64,000 bases of DNA from Thalassotalea euphylliae. Lineage in GTDB: Bacteria > Pseudomonadota > Gammaproteobacteria > Enterobacterales > Alteromonadaceae. Of the stretch, positions 25,753 to 34,011 are shown in pieces (position 1 is the stretch's first letter; every line of letters starts with the position of its first letter). The notes below the pieces were generated by a model that worked only from the letters and a program-made list of their open reading frames with translations, ran no database searches and was not told the origin of the DNA. The DNA lies in assembly GCF_003390335.1 (NCBI RefSeq), contig NZ_QUOU01000001.1, positions 1,922,001 through 1,986,000 on the forward strand. The letters run 5' to 3'. The position numbers and the translations under genes are program-made.

Positions 25753-26511
25753 ATGCTCAGAGCTGAGTTTGCACAATATTTACAGCAGTTGCTAAAACCA
25801 GAACAAATAAAAGACTTTTGCCCAAATGGACTTCAAATACAAGGCGCTGATGAAGTCACAAATATTGTGACAGGCGTTACCGCAACACAAGCCTTAATTG
25901 ATCAGGCAATTGCGCTAAAAGCGGACACTATTTTGGTACACCATGGTTATTTCTGGAAGGGGGAAAATCAAACCATTACTGGTATGAAGTATCAGCGCAT
26001 AAAAAAACTGCTTGATCACAATATCAACCTATTTGCTTATCACTTGCCGTTGGATGTTCACCCAGAGCTTGGCAATAATGCTCAACTGGCCAAGCTATTG
26101 GGCATGAAAACAACTGGCGGCCTAGAGCCAGGTAACCCAGTGAGTGTGCCCGTTAAAGGTGAGCTGCCGTTTGCGATTGATGGCATAAGCTTTAATGAGA
26201 TGATCAGCAAGAAATTAGAGCGCCAAAGTTTACATATCGCCCCTCCATCAAACAAACCGATAAAAACTGTGGCATGGTGTACAGGCGGCGGGCAAGGTTA
26301 CATAGAATTAGCAGCAGAGCAGGGCATCGACGCCTTTATATCTGGCGAAGCGTCTGAGCAGACAACCCATATTGCTCGTGAAATGGATATTCATTTTTTT
26401 GCGGCTGGCCATCATGCCACTGAACGCTACGGCGCCAAAGCTTTAGGTGAATTTGTTGCTCGCGACTTAGGGCTTAACGTGGATTTTGTTGATATTGATA
26501 ACCCGGTGTGA
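25753..26511 (+). CDS. Nif3-like dinuclear metal-centre protein (YbgI family)
   Basis: 252 residues from the ATG at 25753 (MLRAEFAQYL); a TTG four codons earlier is less likely. Metal-binding motifs are ILVHHGYFW, YHLPLDVHPELGNN and the C-terminal AGHHATERYG, in the order typical of the NIF3 fold, with SGEASEQTTH before the last. The family forms hexameric rings with a two-metal site; YbgI is implicated in DNA damage tolerance or as a cyclohydrolase-like protein, but the reaction is not settled. Confidence 0.92.
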   Translation: MLRAEFAQYLQQLLKPEQIKDFCPNGLQIQGADEVTNIVTGVTATQALIDQAIALKADTILVHHGYFWKGENQTITGMKYQRIKKLLDHNINLFAYHLPLDVHPELGNNAQLAKLLGMKTTGGLEPGNPVSVPVKGELPFAIDGISFNEMISKKLERQSLHIAPPSNKPIKTVAWCTGGGQGYIELAAEQGIDAFISGEASEQTTHIAREMDIHFFAAGHHATERYGAKALGEFVARDLGLNVDFVDIDNPV

Positions 26512-26581
26512 GCACTCGATTTAAGCCGTTAATTTTGTCACGAAGCGATCATTCGTTGATCACAACATTTGAGCGATAACA

Positions 26582-26610
26582 CAGCCTAAGCAGATTTTAG
26601 GCTGTTTTTT
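26582..26610 (+). terminator. Rho-independent terminator after the Nif3-like gene
   Basis: Arms CAGCCTAA and TTAGGCTG are followed by six T. Confidence 0.88.
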
Positions 26611-26684
26611 AGATGGCTTTTATTTAAAAAGTTGCTTTTGTATAGATAGTGATTGAAGTTGAATAATTCGTGATATTCGAATGA

Positions 26685-27020
26685 TTACCAAACAAGGTAA
26701 TTTCTATTCACATTAGCTGCTAACACTTTTAGCCCATCGCTAAATTCTTGGTAAGTTATTCTGTTAATTTCATCAGCAATCAATTGATTGTAATTTAACG
26801 TCTTAAAACCGTTTTCCAATTGCCAGTTTAATTGATGTAACTGTTGCTCTTGACGATAAAACGTATTCAACTTTTCAATGATGACGGGCTTAGCGAGCGC
26901 AAATTTTTCCTGGTTAGCTGTTAAATATTCTTGAGCTGAGTAGCCTGCATAGTTGATGATCAATGGCTTGCTAGTATGCAAGCCATTGCCAAATACGACC
27001 CATAGTTTCGTACCAAACAA
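26685..27020 (-). pseudogene. Unknown small frame, possible C-terminal remnant of an M16-type peptidase
   Basis: A minus-strand frame of up to 111 codons starts inside the end of the ElyC-like gene in another phase. Its last 70 residues (IEKLNTFYRQEQQL, LENGFKTLNYNQLIADEI, ITYQEFSDGL) follow the spacing of C-terminal repeats in insulinase-like M16 peptidases. There is no good ribosome site, and the overlapping first 17 residues are not informative. Either a translationally coupled small protein or a decayed peptidase end. Confidence 0.3.
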
Positions 27021-27726
27021 TGCTGGATGTTTCCAGGTTTTTAGCGCTAGGCACTAAATGCGGCCAAACTATGTCTTGATCAGGGTTAATTGCATAATAG
27101 CCAGCTGGTGCAGGAATTGGATGAACGCCTTCGAGTTCAAAGTACTTCATTGCTCTAGGCAGGTGATAAGCATCTGTTACCAACACCGTTGTTTTTCCTC
27201 GCACACGCGGCGCAATTAATTGGGCTTCTTCACGTGTATCTTTGGGATATGGTTCAACGATAATCTTGTTATTCGGAACACCTAACGCAATCGCCGCTTT
27301 TTGCACCGTTTCGGCATTTGTTTGTTCATCATAAAGCCCATAGCCTGACACAATGAGTTTTGCTTCTGGGTGTAGCTTTAGCACTCTCATACCTTCAACT
27401 AGTCGCCTTAAAGAACAAGCTTTTAGCTGTGAAGTTGCAGGGAGTGCATGGTTAGTGGCATGCCCACAACCAAGTACAACGATATAACTAACCGATTTAA
27501 TTGAGCGACTAAAACTTTCATACGTTTGCTCGAAAGGGGCTATTGTTTTGTAAGCAACAGGGGTAATGGATGATATACCTAAAATGAATATCGCAGAGGT
27601 CAGCGATATTCTGCTTAGCTTGGGTTTTAGTTTAAAAAACAACGCCGAGAAGATCAGTAATAGAAGAGATATATTAAGCGGCATAACAACTGCTGCTATT
27701 ACTTTTTTAAAGAGAAAAAAATCCAT
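26971..27726 (-). CDS. elyC: ElyC/YdcF-family membrane protein (DUF218)
   Basis: 251 residues. Two N-terminal membrane helices (about residues 8-31 and 37-55) precede a DUF218 domain with IVVLGCGHA, a SGYG motif, TREEAQLI and VTDAYHLPRAMKYFE. E. coli ElyC (259 residues) is needed for cell-envelope integrity at low temperature and acts in lipid-carrier-dependent polysaccharide synthesis. The ending WYETMGRIWQWL matches that protein's C-terminus, so ElyC is the likely orthologue rather than another YdcF paralogue. Confidence 0.85.
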   Translation of the reverse strand: MDFFLFKKVIAAVVMPLNISLLLLIFSALFFKLKPKLSRISLTSAIFILGISSITPVAYKTIAPFEQTYESFSRSIKSVSYIVVLGCGHATNHALPATSQLKACSLRRLVEGMRVLKLHPEAKLIVSGYGLYDEQTNAETVQKAAIALGVPNNKIIVEPYPKDTREEAQLIAPRVRGKTTVLVTDAYHLPRAMKYFELEGVHPIPAPAGYYAINPDQDIVWPHLVPSAKNLETSSIVWYETMGRIWQWLAY

Positions 27727-28042
27727 AGAAGAGAGTGATATAAAGGCAATGAGTCAACTATACCAGTTCAATTATATGAGTCTCAATCTAATCTTAAATT
27801 GTGAGCCTTTGTTTTCTTGTATGCGTCTGTTTGTTTTTGGAACTTTACGTACTAATGCCATCAAATCGACGAAAAATTGTTTGGTATGAATCCTTTTCAA
27901 AGCTACAACACAAGAGTGTTAACTTTTAGTAAGGATTGCTCGCTTAACGTTTAAAGCGAGCAATCATAAATTCCGTTTCAAGTTGTAAAAGAGCGATAGT
28001 TTATCGAGAACTAGTTAAATTTTTCAGGTTGTTATTGGTGTT
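27727..28042. other. Intergenic stretch closing the VgrG cassette region
   Basis: 316 bp between the ElyC-like gene and the first immunity candidate. It contains copy 1 of the inter-cassette repeat; the remainder is AT-rich with no gene. Confidence 0.6.
27848..27981. repeat. Inter-cassette repeat, copy 1
   Basis: About 134 bp starting CGTACTAATGCCATCAAATC and ending TTCCGTTTCAA, matched by 30468-30588 with scattered changes. It includes an 11-bp stem ATTGCTCGCTT/AAGCGAGCAAT (27935-27964) that is intact here and degenerate in copy 2. Each copy lies just downstream (in the minus reading direction) of an immunity gene. Confidence 0.85.
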
Positions 28043-28579
28043 TTAAAGGCTTCCATTTTTGTACTTACTGGCCAGTTCTTTCCATACGTCCAGAAGCCCT
28101 CCTTCGAACAACAAGCTATCTGAAAATTTGATTCTGGCATATGAGCTACTCATTTCGTTGTGATCTCCACGATCTAAATTACAAATATCATAGCCCCCTT
28201 CCTGTCGTGCATTTCCCGCATTCATCAGTCGACCAAGGATAATGTTTTCACCTCCAACGAGCTCTTTATCTGTTGCGATTTTTTGTGGTGGAAGACCACC
28301 TTGACTTGATGGTTTTCTGAAAAACTCCAATTTGTCGACAAACCAAGGTAGTATTTCGAGAGGAGCATCAAATTGATCTGTCGTGAGAAATGAAGGCTTA
28401 TTTTTAGGAGTTGCGATCCAGTGATGAACAATGGATAAGTAATTTTCCTGTGTAAAAAAAGAATATGTTTCATCTTCATAATTGAGAGAGTCATTTAAAC
28501 GGGCAACTAATTTAATATTTTCTGGTGTTTTATCGGGGTTTTCTATTGTAATTAACGGTGAGAAGTAAGAGTTTGTCAT
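28043..28579 (-). CDS. Candidate immunity protein for VgrG-CT cassette 1
   Basis: 178 residues, no signal peptide or membrane helix, acidic. It begins two bases after the stop of the toxin cassette at 28582, the arrangement of polymorphic-toxin immunity genes. Recognisable segments are VHHWIATPKNKPSFLTT, ENIILGRLMNAGNARQEGGYD and a final LLDVWKELASKYKNGSL. I do not recognise a family; the role is inferred from position only. Confidence 0.55.
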   Translation of the reverse strand: MTNSYFSPLITIENPDKTPENIKLVARLNDSLNYEDETYSFFTQENYLSIVHHWIATPKNKPSFLTTDQFDAPLEILPWFVDKLEFFRKPSSQGGLPPQKIATDKELVGGENIILGRLMNAGNARQEGGYDICNLDRGDHNEMSSSYARIKFSDSLLFEGGLLDVWKELASKYKNGSL

Positions 28580-28581
28580 AA

Positions 28582-30421
28582 TTATTTACCTATTGGAGTG
28601 AGTATGTCGGAGATTTTTATCGCGTCACCAAACTCTTCTAAATTAACGAGCTTACGCTCAAAATTAAAGGTTTCCACCGCTCCAAATTGACCGTCATTTG
28701 GCAGTAATGTTTTAGTCAGCCCATTGCCTAAGAAATGTTGATTGTTACCTAGTTTATCCTGCATTAATAAACGTTTTTGCATTAGATCAAACTCGGTTTT
28801 ATCAGCTGAATGTTCGCTAAAGTATTTAACTGCGCCAGCTGTATGCCATTCGTCTTTCATTAATCCAGAATCAAGCGCGGCCTGATACTGTTGTGCATAG
28901 TGAGATTGAAATTCAGGTGTCATTAATTTATCGACTTCTTCTACGGAAAAATTGCTAGGTAGCTCTTCTTTCGCAAATTTCCCTAGATTTTGATAAGTGG
29001 GAATTATGCTGTGGGTATCGGCGATATTTTTCGTTTTTTCGGTATCAATAACAACCATTACAAATTGTTTGTCTGGCTGGTAATCCAGCCCAAGCTTTTC
29101 GCTAATTATTTTGGGATCAGAATCTGCATCTTCGATTTGATCAAAAGTCGTTGACCAATATTTGGCACCATAACCGGATTCGCCTTCAAATGGTTGACCT
29201 AAATTTCCGGGCTTACCTTTGTATTCTAGGTAATTAGCATCCATAAATCGGACATGAAAACGCTCATTCGCCACTTTTCCGGCTTGTGCCATCGCCAATA
29301 GCTCATCATCAGAATATTTAGCGCGATAGCCATGCTTAATGATGCTCTGTCGTGCCAGCGTTAAACGGTTGAGCGCTTCTGCTATGGATACAGGAGGAGG
29401 TAAACGCTTAAACTTAGGCTGTGCTAGTTTTTTCGGAGGTTGTTCAATCTTCTCAACCGTTTTGGTATTGCTTGGCGCTAGTGCATGAGTTTGCTGGCGA
29501 TTGAGGCGCTTACGCTTAATAATATCGGCAATTTCGGTGAGTGCTTTATGTGCTTTAACGACGTATTTAGACTTTGAGGCAGCAGAGGCCGCAGCGCCAT
29601 AGCCAGCGGTAAGTACTGCGAGTAATATCTCAAATAAGAAAATACCACCAATACGGTGTTTTTCAACAAACGAATGGGCATTAAAGTAGTCGTTTGGGAA
29701 ATTGGCGAGCGCTGTGCGGGTTTCGTCATCTTCGACAATGACGACCAGTAGCTCAAAGGCCTCGGTTAAACTTTGATGACTTTTTTCGGTATGCGCAAGA
29801 ATGGTTTCCATTTGCTGTTTAATGGCTGGAATATCACCGCGCATTAAACTGTCGATTAAGTCATAACAAGCGGAGTAGACTTGTAGCTGTACATCCACGG
29901 TAAAGGTCACTATATCGGCAATCCCTTGCACCACGGATTTACCACCATCATAAACGCCTGTCATGGTGGCACCGAGTTGAATCAGCCATTGGTCAATTAA
30001 GTCTTGCTGCTCAAACAGGGCATCTTCGCGTGCTGCTTGTGCTTTGATTTCTGCCAGCATGTCGCTCAGGTATTGTTTGAATACTTTGCGTTTTTCGATT
30101 AACTGCTGCTCATCCACATCAGTGGTGCCAAGGTAGGAAATTTGACATTGTCCAATTGGTAAATCAGGCATGGTCAGTAAACCGCCTTGTAAGGTGCCGG
30201 TATGCAGCTGTCCTAAACTGTCGAGTATTTCCACGCCGATATCGTCAACGGGGTCATTGTTGCTGTCGAAATAGTTCAGTTCAAGTGGTACTACTGCCAC
30301 TTGCTCACCAGCTTCTGAGACCATTGGTAAATCGGCAATCGGGGCAATACTCGGCGCTGAATTCGCACTTGGCTCGCTGGCCGTCTTAGGTGAGGTAATC
30401 TCGTAGGTGACATCGCTATCA
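28582..30421 (-). CDS. Orphan VgrG C-terminal toxin cassette 1 (no VgrG head)
   Basis: The reading frame continues to an ATG at 30510, but its first 30 codons come from the inter-cassette repeat; VgrG homology begins at about 30421 with DVTYEITSPKTASEPSANS. About 340 residues then follow the middle of the full VgrG (34001-37783) closely: the linker with YFDSNNDPVDDIGVEILDSLGQ, a helical region, a hydrophobic segment (about FLFEILLAVLTAGYGAAASAA) and RLNRQQTHALAPSNTK. The last 260 residues are unrelated and form a different toxin tip (RFHVRFMDANYLEYKG, GESGYGAKYWSTTFDQIE, FVMVVIDTEK). No enzymatic family is assigned. Without head or start signals it is probably silent until recombined into a vgrG. 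Confidence 0.75.
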
Positions 30422-30467
30422 TCAAGAAGAGGGTGCCGAAATAACAGCGCCAGCATCCGTACTGATG

Positions 30468-30588
30468 CCATCAAATCAACGAAAAGTTGTTGGATGTGAA
30501 TCCTTGTCAAAGCTACAACATAGATGTGTGAACTTTTTTATAACGATTGCTCACTTAACATTTAAAGCAAGAACGAATTCCATTTCAA
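30468..30588. repeat. Inter-cassette repeat, copy 2
   Basis: About 121 bp matching 27848-27981, starting CGTACTGATGCCATCAAATC and ending TTCCATTTCAA. Its internal stem has decayed. It separates the immunity gene of cassette 2 from the start of cassette 1. Confidence 0.85.
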
Positions 30589-30679
30589 TTAATGTAGACA
30601 CTTATTAACCTTATGTCACTGGTGAGTTTCTTTGTCTTTATGTATTTCATATAACATTTTGCAAAAATGGGTAGCTCTA

Positions 30680-31300
30680 CTAAAACTTTGCTATCGACGG
30701 CTTATTAACAGCCCGTCTCTGACACATGGTATATGGGGAGTTTTCCAGATCTCGTACTCCCTCAAAACAATATTCACTAATCATTTCCATGGTTTGAATT
30801 CCATTAGAAATTTGGGCTAATTCAGGTGATTTGTAAAACAATACTCCAAGCTCTTGAAATAATTCTCTTTTCAGTGGCAATGTATTGTGTAAATTAATCA
30901 TTTGTGCTTGTAGCTCAAGTAATTTTGGTCTAAATACAGCCTCGTTTGCTGGTAAGTAAGTAAGTAAGTAAGTTACTAATGGCAGTATCTTCTGGTTGTA
31001 TTGAGGTTTAGCAATTAAGCGACCTTTGGCGAGATTTAACAACCGCTTATGATAAACTTTCCATAAGGGGGTAGCGTTGTTCATTAATACACCATGCTCT
31101 ACAGCTACATGCCTCAACGTCCCTATATACTCAGCCTTGACAGGTAACTGAAGTCTTTCGCCTTCTGCTTCTTGCCTTAACCATTTTAGCTGAGAAATCA
31201 TTCGCCCTTGAGGGGTATCATTAGATTCTATGTAGATTTTTTCTAGTGCGTCTAAATATAGATTGCAGTTATCTATAATATCTTGATATTGCTCGATCAT
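30680..31300 (-). CDS. Candidate immunity protein for VgrG-CT cassette 2
   Basis: 206 residues, predicted all-helical and cytoplasmic. Its ATG overlaps the TGA of the toxin cassette (ATGA at 31297-31300), so the two are translationally coupled. A block of five TAAG repeats lies within the gene (30953-30972), encoding the VTYLLTYLP region. Family not recognised; role inferred from position. Confidence 0.6.
   Translation of the reverse strand: MIEQYQDIIDNCNLYLDALEKIYIESNDTPQGRMISQLKWLRQEAEGERLQLPVKAEYIGTLRHVAVEHGVLMNNATPLWKVYHKRLLNLAKGRLIAKPQYNQKILPLVTYLLTYLPANEAVFRPKLLELQAQMINLHNTLPLKRELFQELGVLFYKSPELAQISNGIQTMEMISEYCFEGVRDLENSPYTMCQRRAVNKPSIAKF
30953..30972. repeat. Tetranucleotide repeat (TAAG)5 inside the immunity gene
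   Basis: Five perfect TAAG units on the plus strand, with a partial unit after, in the middle of an otherwise intact reading frame. Gain or loss of one unit would shift the frame of the immunity gene. Confidence 0.85.
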
Positions 31301-33306
31301 AATTTTCCTTTCGGCAGTCTAATCACTTCACCTAATTTCGAGGCATCCGGAGAGACCTGTATACCACCACCTGACATTGTTTTTGACGTTAGCCCTGTAG
31401 AGAAATCACCACGCGTATAGCCAATAAGCTCTGAGGCTTCACCAATTGTGGACTTAACTAATGTATGCTCTTCAAGCACTTCAATTTTCTCAAAAGTATC
31501 AGCTGTGTTATAGCAAGGCAGCGCCAAGTAATTTTTGATACCTTCTTTGTCCCATTGACCATTTTTGTAAAACCTTACCTCGACATCCATATAGCTTTTC
31601 TTGTCCATCCAGTAGGCTGATTCTTTTGCTTTGGGGAAGCCTGATGAAGTAAAACCATAAAGTTCATCGCCTTTTTGGATTTGAGTAATGCTAAAGTCTT
31701 TTCCTGAGCTAAGAATCTCTTCTACAAAATCACTTCTGCCTTGTTCATCCAGAGTATCCATGACAATCAAGTCGGATTGAGACAAATTATTCATGTCAAT
31801 CTGTCGATGGGTTTTAAAGTCATTGACATCGATCTTATCCCACTGCTGATTATGAAATCCTACAGGGGCAGCTCCTGGCGCATAGCCTTCTTCCGTTTTT
31901 GCTTTTTGCGGGTAACCAGTATTGCCACGATGAGGTAAAGGCTCTGCACTTTTATCTAGCGCCTTATTCACTTTGCCTTTAATGGTTTGCATCGCATTGG
32001 CGATGCCTTGATCAATTTTCTGCTCAAAGGCATTGAGCTTGGCAATGTTATCTTGAATAGACTTTAGCGTGGCACTATCGAGCACTAATCTTGCCGCCCA
32101 AGAGCCGGTCACCGCTTTTAGGGCATCTTTGATGACGGTGACTTTTTCTTTGGCAGCTTTGGTTGCGTCTTTGGTGAGTTTATTCCAATCAAGGTCGCGA
32201 ATAAATTTCTCTGGGTCACCTTTACCGAGTTTTCTGAGCACCGCTAGCGCAACATCGAGCGATTTACTCGCATTCGCTAGGACAACTTTAAACACACCTT
32301 TGACAGCGGAGCCTATGATTGGTACTAAACCCACTGCGGTAAGCGTTAATGCAATCCAACCATTGTTATCATTACTTTCTTCCTCGTCAGTTAATACCAT
32401 GATATTGGCACAAACGTCTCTGCAATCCATCACTTGGTCAACCACAGGTATCATGGAAATAATCGAGCCGACCACAATTTGTGAGGTGGATGGGTTTGCG
32501 TTGAAATCTCCTTGCAGGGTGCCCCACAGCCAATCGCCCGCTTGGGCGGCAAGGTCGCCGGCTTCATCAAGCAGGGAGGTCTCACCGGATTCGACCATGG
32601 CCACGGCCTTGGCTGGGGTGATTTTGCCATACAGCGGGTTAGGCTTTGTGTTATCAACAGGGGCGTATTCGCGGGTGTCTTCACCGTATTGCACACTAAA
32701 TTGCCCCGTGGGCATGTTGTCGAGCGTGGCTTGGCCGCTATCATCGAGCGTCCCTTCAATTTCAGTGCCATCGGCGAGTTTAAGTGTGTAAGGCGCATTC
32801 TTAACAGGCTCACCGTCTTGGTAGTGGTACGCTAAATCAATGGTTTGCGGGGCAATGTCCTGCTCAGTAGTAGCATCGTCATTAATATCAGCGATGCGAG
32901 CAATACTAGGTGCTGAATTCGCACTCGGCTCGCTGGCCGTCTTCGGTGAGGTAATTTCGTAGGTGACATCGCCATCAAAGGTAATCATTTGCCCGTTGAG
33001 GGTCAGTACATCACTGCCGATAAGTTCGACATTGCCGCCGCTATCGAGTTTAATCATGCCGCCTTGGTTGTACAGGGTGATATCACCACTGCCGGTGCCT
33101 TCAATGCGAATATCCCCCTCAGCATTGATGATAGTGGAGCCTTCGGGCACGTTAACGGTGAGGCTGCCTTGCTCGGTTTGTAACGCAATCTCGCTATCGG
33201 CCCGCACGTTAACACTGCGCCCCGTCAGTAGTGTGGTGTCTTGTTCAGCTTCAAAGGTAATATTGTTTGCGGTTTGCTGATGGGCGAGGGCGCTTTGCAT
33301 CGCCAC
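31297..33306 (-). CDS. Orphan VgrG C-terminal toxin cassette 2 (no VgrG head)
   Basis: 669 codons from an in-frame ATG that is an internal methionine of VgrG (AMQSALAHQQTANN); homology to the full vgrG goes on to about 33338 and then stops abruptly next to the HD gene. Residues 1-140 match the end of the VgrG needle (beta-helix repeats such as GSLTVNVPEGSTIINAEGDI) and the DVTYEITSPKTAS junction. A different linker follows (carbohydrate-like domain QDGEPVKNAPYTLKLADGTE, then two hydrophobic stretches around IVVGSIISMIPVV and IALTLTAVGLVPIIGSAVKG). The last 170 residues are a distinct tip (QIQKGDELYGFTSSG, YWMDKKSYMDVEV, SGGGIQVSPDASKLGEVIRL). The tip has a loose resemblance in layout to ADP-ribosyl-transferase or NADase toxins, but this is not firm. 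Confidence 0.75.
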   Translation of the reverse strand: MAMQSALAHQQTANNITFEAEQDTTLLTGRSVNVRADSEIALQTEQGSLTVNVPEGSTIINAEGDIRIEGTGSGDITLYNQGGMIKLDSGGNVELIGSDVLTLNGQMITFDGDVTYEITSPKTASEPSANSAPSIARIADINDDATTEQDIAPQTIDLAYHYQDGEPVKNAPYTLKLADGTEIEGTLDDSGQATLDNMPTGQFSVQYGEDTREYAPVDNTKPNPLYGKITPAKAVAMVESGETSLLDEAGDLAAQAGDWLWGTLQGDFNANPSTSQIVVGSIISMIPVVDQVMDCRDVCANIMVLTDEEESNDNNGWIALTLTAVGLVPIIGSAVKGVFKVVLANASKSLDVALAVLRKLGKGDPEKFIRDLDWNKLTKDATKAAKEKVTVIKDALKAVTGSWAARLVLDSATLKSIQDNIAKLNAFEQKIDQGIANAMQTIKGKVNKALDKSAEPLPHRGNTGYPQKAKTEEGYAPGAAPVGFHNQQWDKIDVNDFKTHRQIDMNNLSQSDLIVMDTLDEQGRSDFVEEILSSGKDFSITQIQKGDELYGFTSSGFPKAKESAYWMDKKSYMDVEVRFYKNGQWDKEGIKNYLALPCYNTADTFEKIEVLEEHTLVKSTIGEASELIGYTRGDFSTGLTSKTMSGGGIQVSPDASKLGEVIRLPKGKL

Positions 33307-33338
33307 GTTTTGCTTCTCGGCGGTGAGGTTGGCTGCGC
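32899..33338. repeat. Homology arm shared with the full vgrG
   Basis: About 440 bp nearly identical to 35617-36057 in the same orientation. It covers the end of the needle region and the DVTYEITSP junction. The innermost 65 bp of it is also shared with cassette 1 (30354-30421). Confidence 0.85.
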
Positions 33339-33359
33339 CTGCACTATAACAACTGTTGG

Positions 33360-33803
33360 CTAGCTTTTCTCGAGCAGTAAATTCAATGCTCGATGATATT
33401 TCTCTATTCTAGCGACATCCTTGTTATTGAGACTTTTTAAGCGGGTGATATTCAAGTTATCTTTTATATCTTCAATTTTAACCTTTGTTGCCAGTTCGTT
33501 TCCCATTATTCGATGTATGAAGTGTTCATAATTTTCACCGGGTCTTTTTGTCAAGCAATCTATAGCATCTATCACAAGGTTTGAAAAACCCTTAATTCTC
33601 AATTCTTCAACAGTTACATCGCTATCCTCTACTACATCATGCATTACCGCAATAGCCATCTCATCTTCGTTCTTAAACTTAAGCATAACTCTTAAAGGAT
33701 GAAGTATATAAGGCATGCCTGATTTATCTTTTTGCTCAGCATGTGCTTGAGTTGCTATGGCTATAGCTTTATCAAGACTTTTCAACAGCTTTTCCTTTAG
33801 CAT
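33360..33803 (-). CDS. Small alarmone hydrolase-like HD-domain protein, candidate immunity to the RelA-like toxin
   Basis: 147 residues with the N-terminal hydrolase fold of SpoT/MESH1: AxxxHxxQxxKSGMPYILHPLRV with His35, the HD pair His55-Asp56 in AVMHDVVEDSDVT with Glu59-Asp60, and a late metal-binding Asp (KIEDIKDNLN, about residue 112). These are the metal ligands of (p)ppGpp hydrolases. Such stand-alone hydrolases act as antidotes to toxic small alarmone synthetases (toxSAS systems). It lies right behind a VgrG whose tip is RelA/SpoT-like, with one small gene in between that it overlaps by 32 bases. Its stop is 22 bases from the start of the cassette 2 homology. Confidence 0.8.
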   Translation of the reverse strand: MLKEKLLKSLDKAIAIATQAHAEQKDKSGMPYILHPLRVMLKFKNEDEMAIAVMHDVVEDSDVTVEELRIKGFSNLVIDAIDCLTKRPGENYEHFIHRIMGNELATKVKIEDIKDNLNITRLKSLNNKDVARIEKYHRALNLLLEKS

Positions 33804-34011
33804 ATTGTTCTTCGGTGATTAGCTCTCCATACAGTAATGCGTCGTTGAACAGTTTATTATCAAAACTCAACAACTCCTTACACTCAGTCTCACCATAAAA
33901 TTTTCTATGTATAGATCCATCTGCACTCATACGTCTGAACATCACATCTTCGTATTCATAGTCTATATATATATCTGTGCTATTTAAATACTCGCCTGTT
34001 TTAATTGCCAT
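33772..34011 (-). CDS. Small protein of unknown function between toxin VgrG and HD hydrolase
   Basis: 79 residues, acidic, starting MAIKTGEYLNSTDIYIDYEYED. Its ATG (34009-34011) overlaps the vgrG stop (34001-34003), so it is translationally coupled, and its 3' end overlaps the HD gene. It could be an immunity subunit, a chaperone-like partner for the tip, or part of a two-protein immunity system. Family not recognised. Confidence 0.6.
   Translation of the reverse strand: MAIKTGEYLNSTDIYIDYEYEDVMFRRMSADGSIHRKFYGETECKELLSFDNKLFNDALLYGELITEEQYAKGKAVEKS

Noticed and set aside
30422..30510. Native N-terminus for VgrG-CT cassette 1
   Set aside because: The first 30 codons come from the inter-cassette repeat and a short junction, lack a ribosome site and have no counterpart in VgrG.
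32069..32791. 240-codon plus-strand frame opposite cassette 2
   Set aside because: Antisense shadow of the VgrG needle and linker; low-complexity Ser/Pro/Leu composition, and the same shadow recurs opposite the full vgrG.
33969..33980. TATATATATA run as a phase-variable repeat in the 79-residue gene
   Set aside because: Only a few dinucleotide units, too short to be a convincing slippage site.
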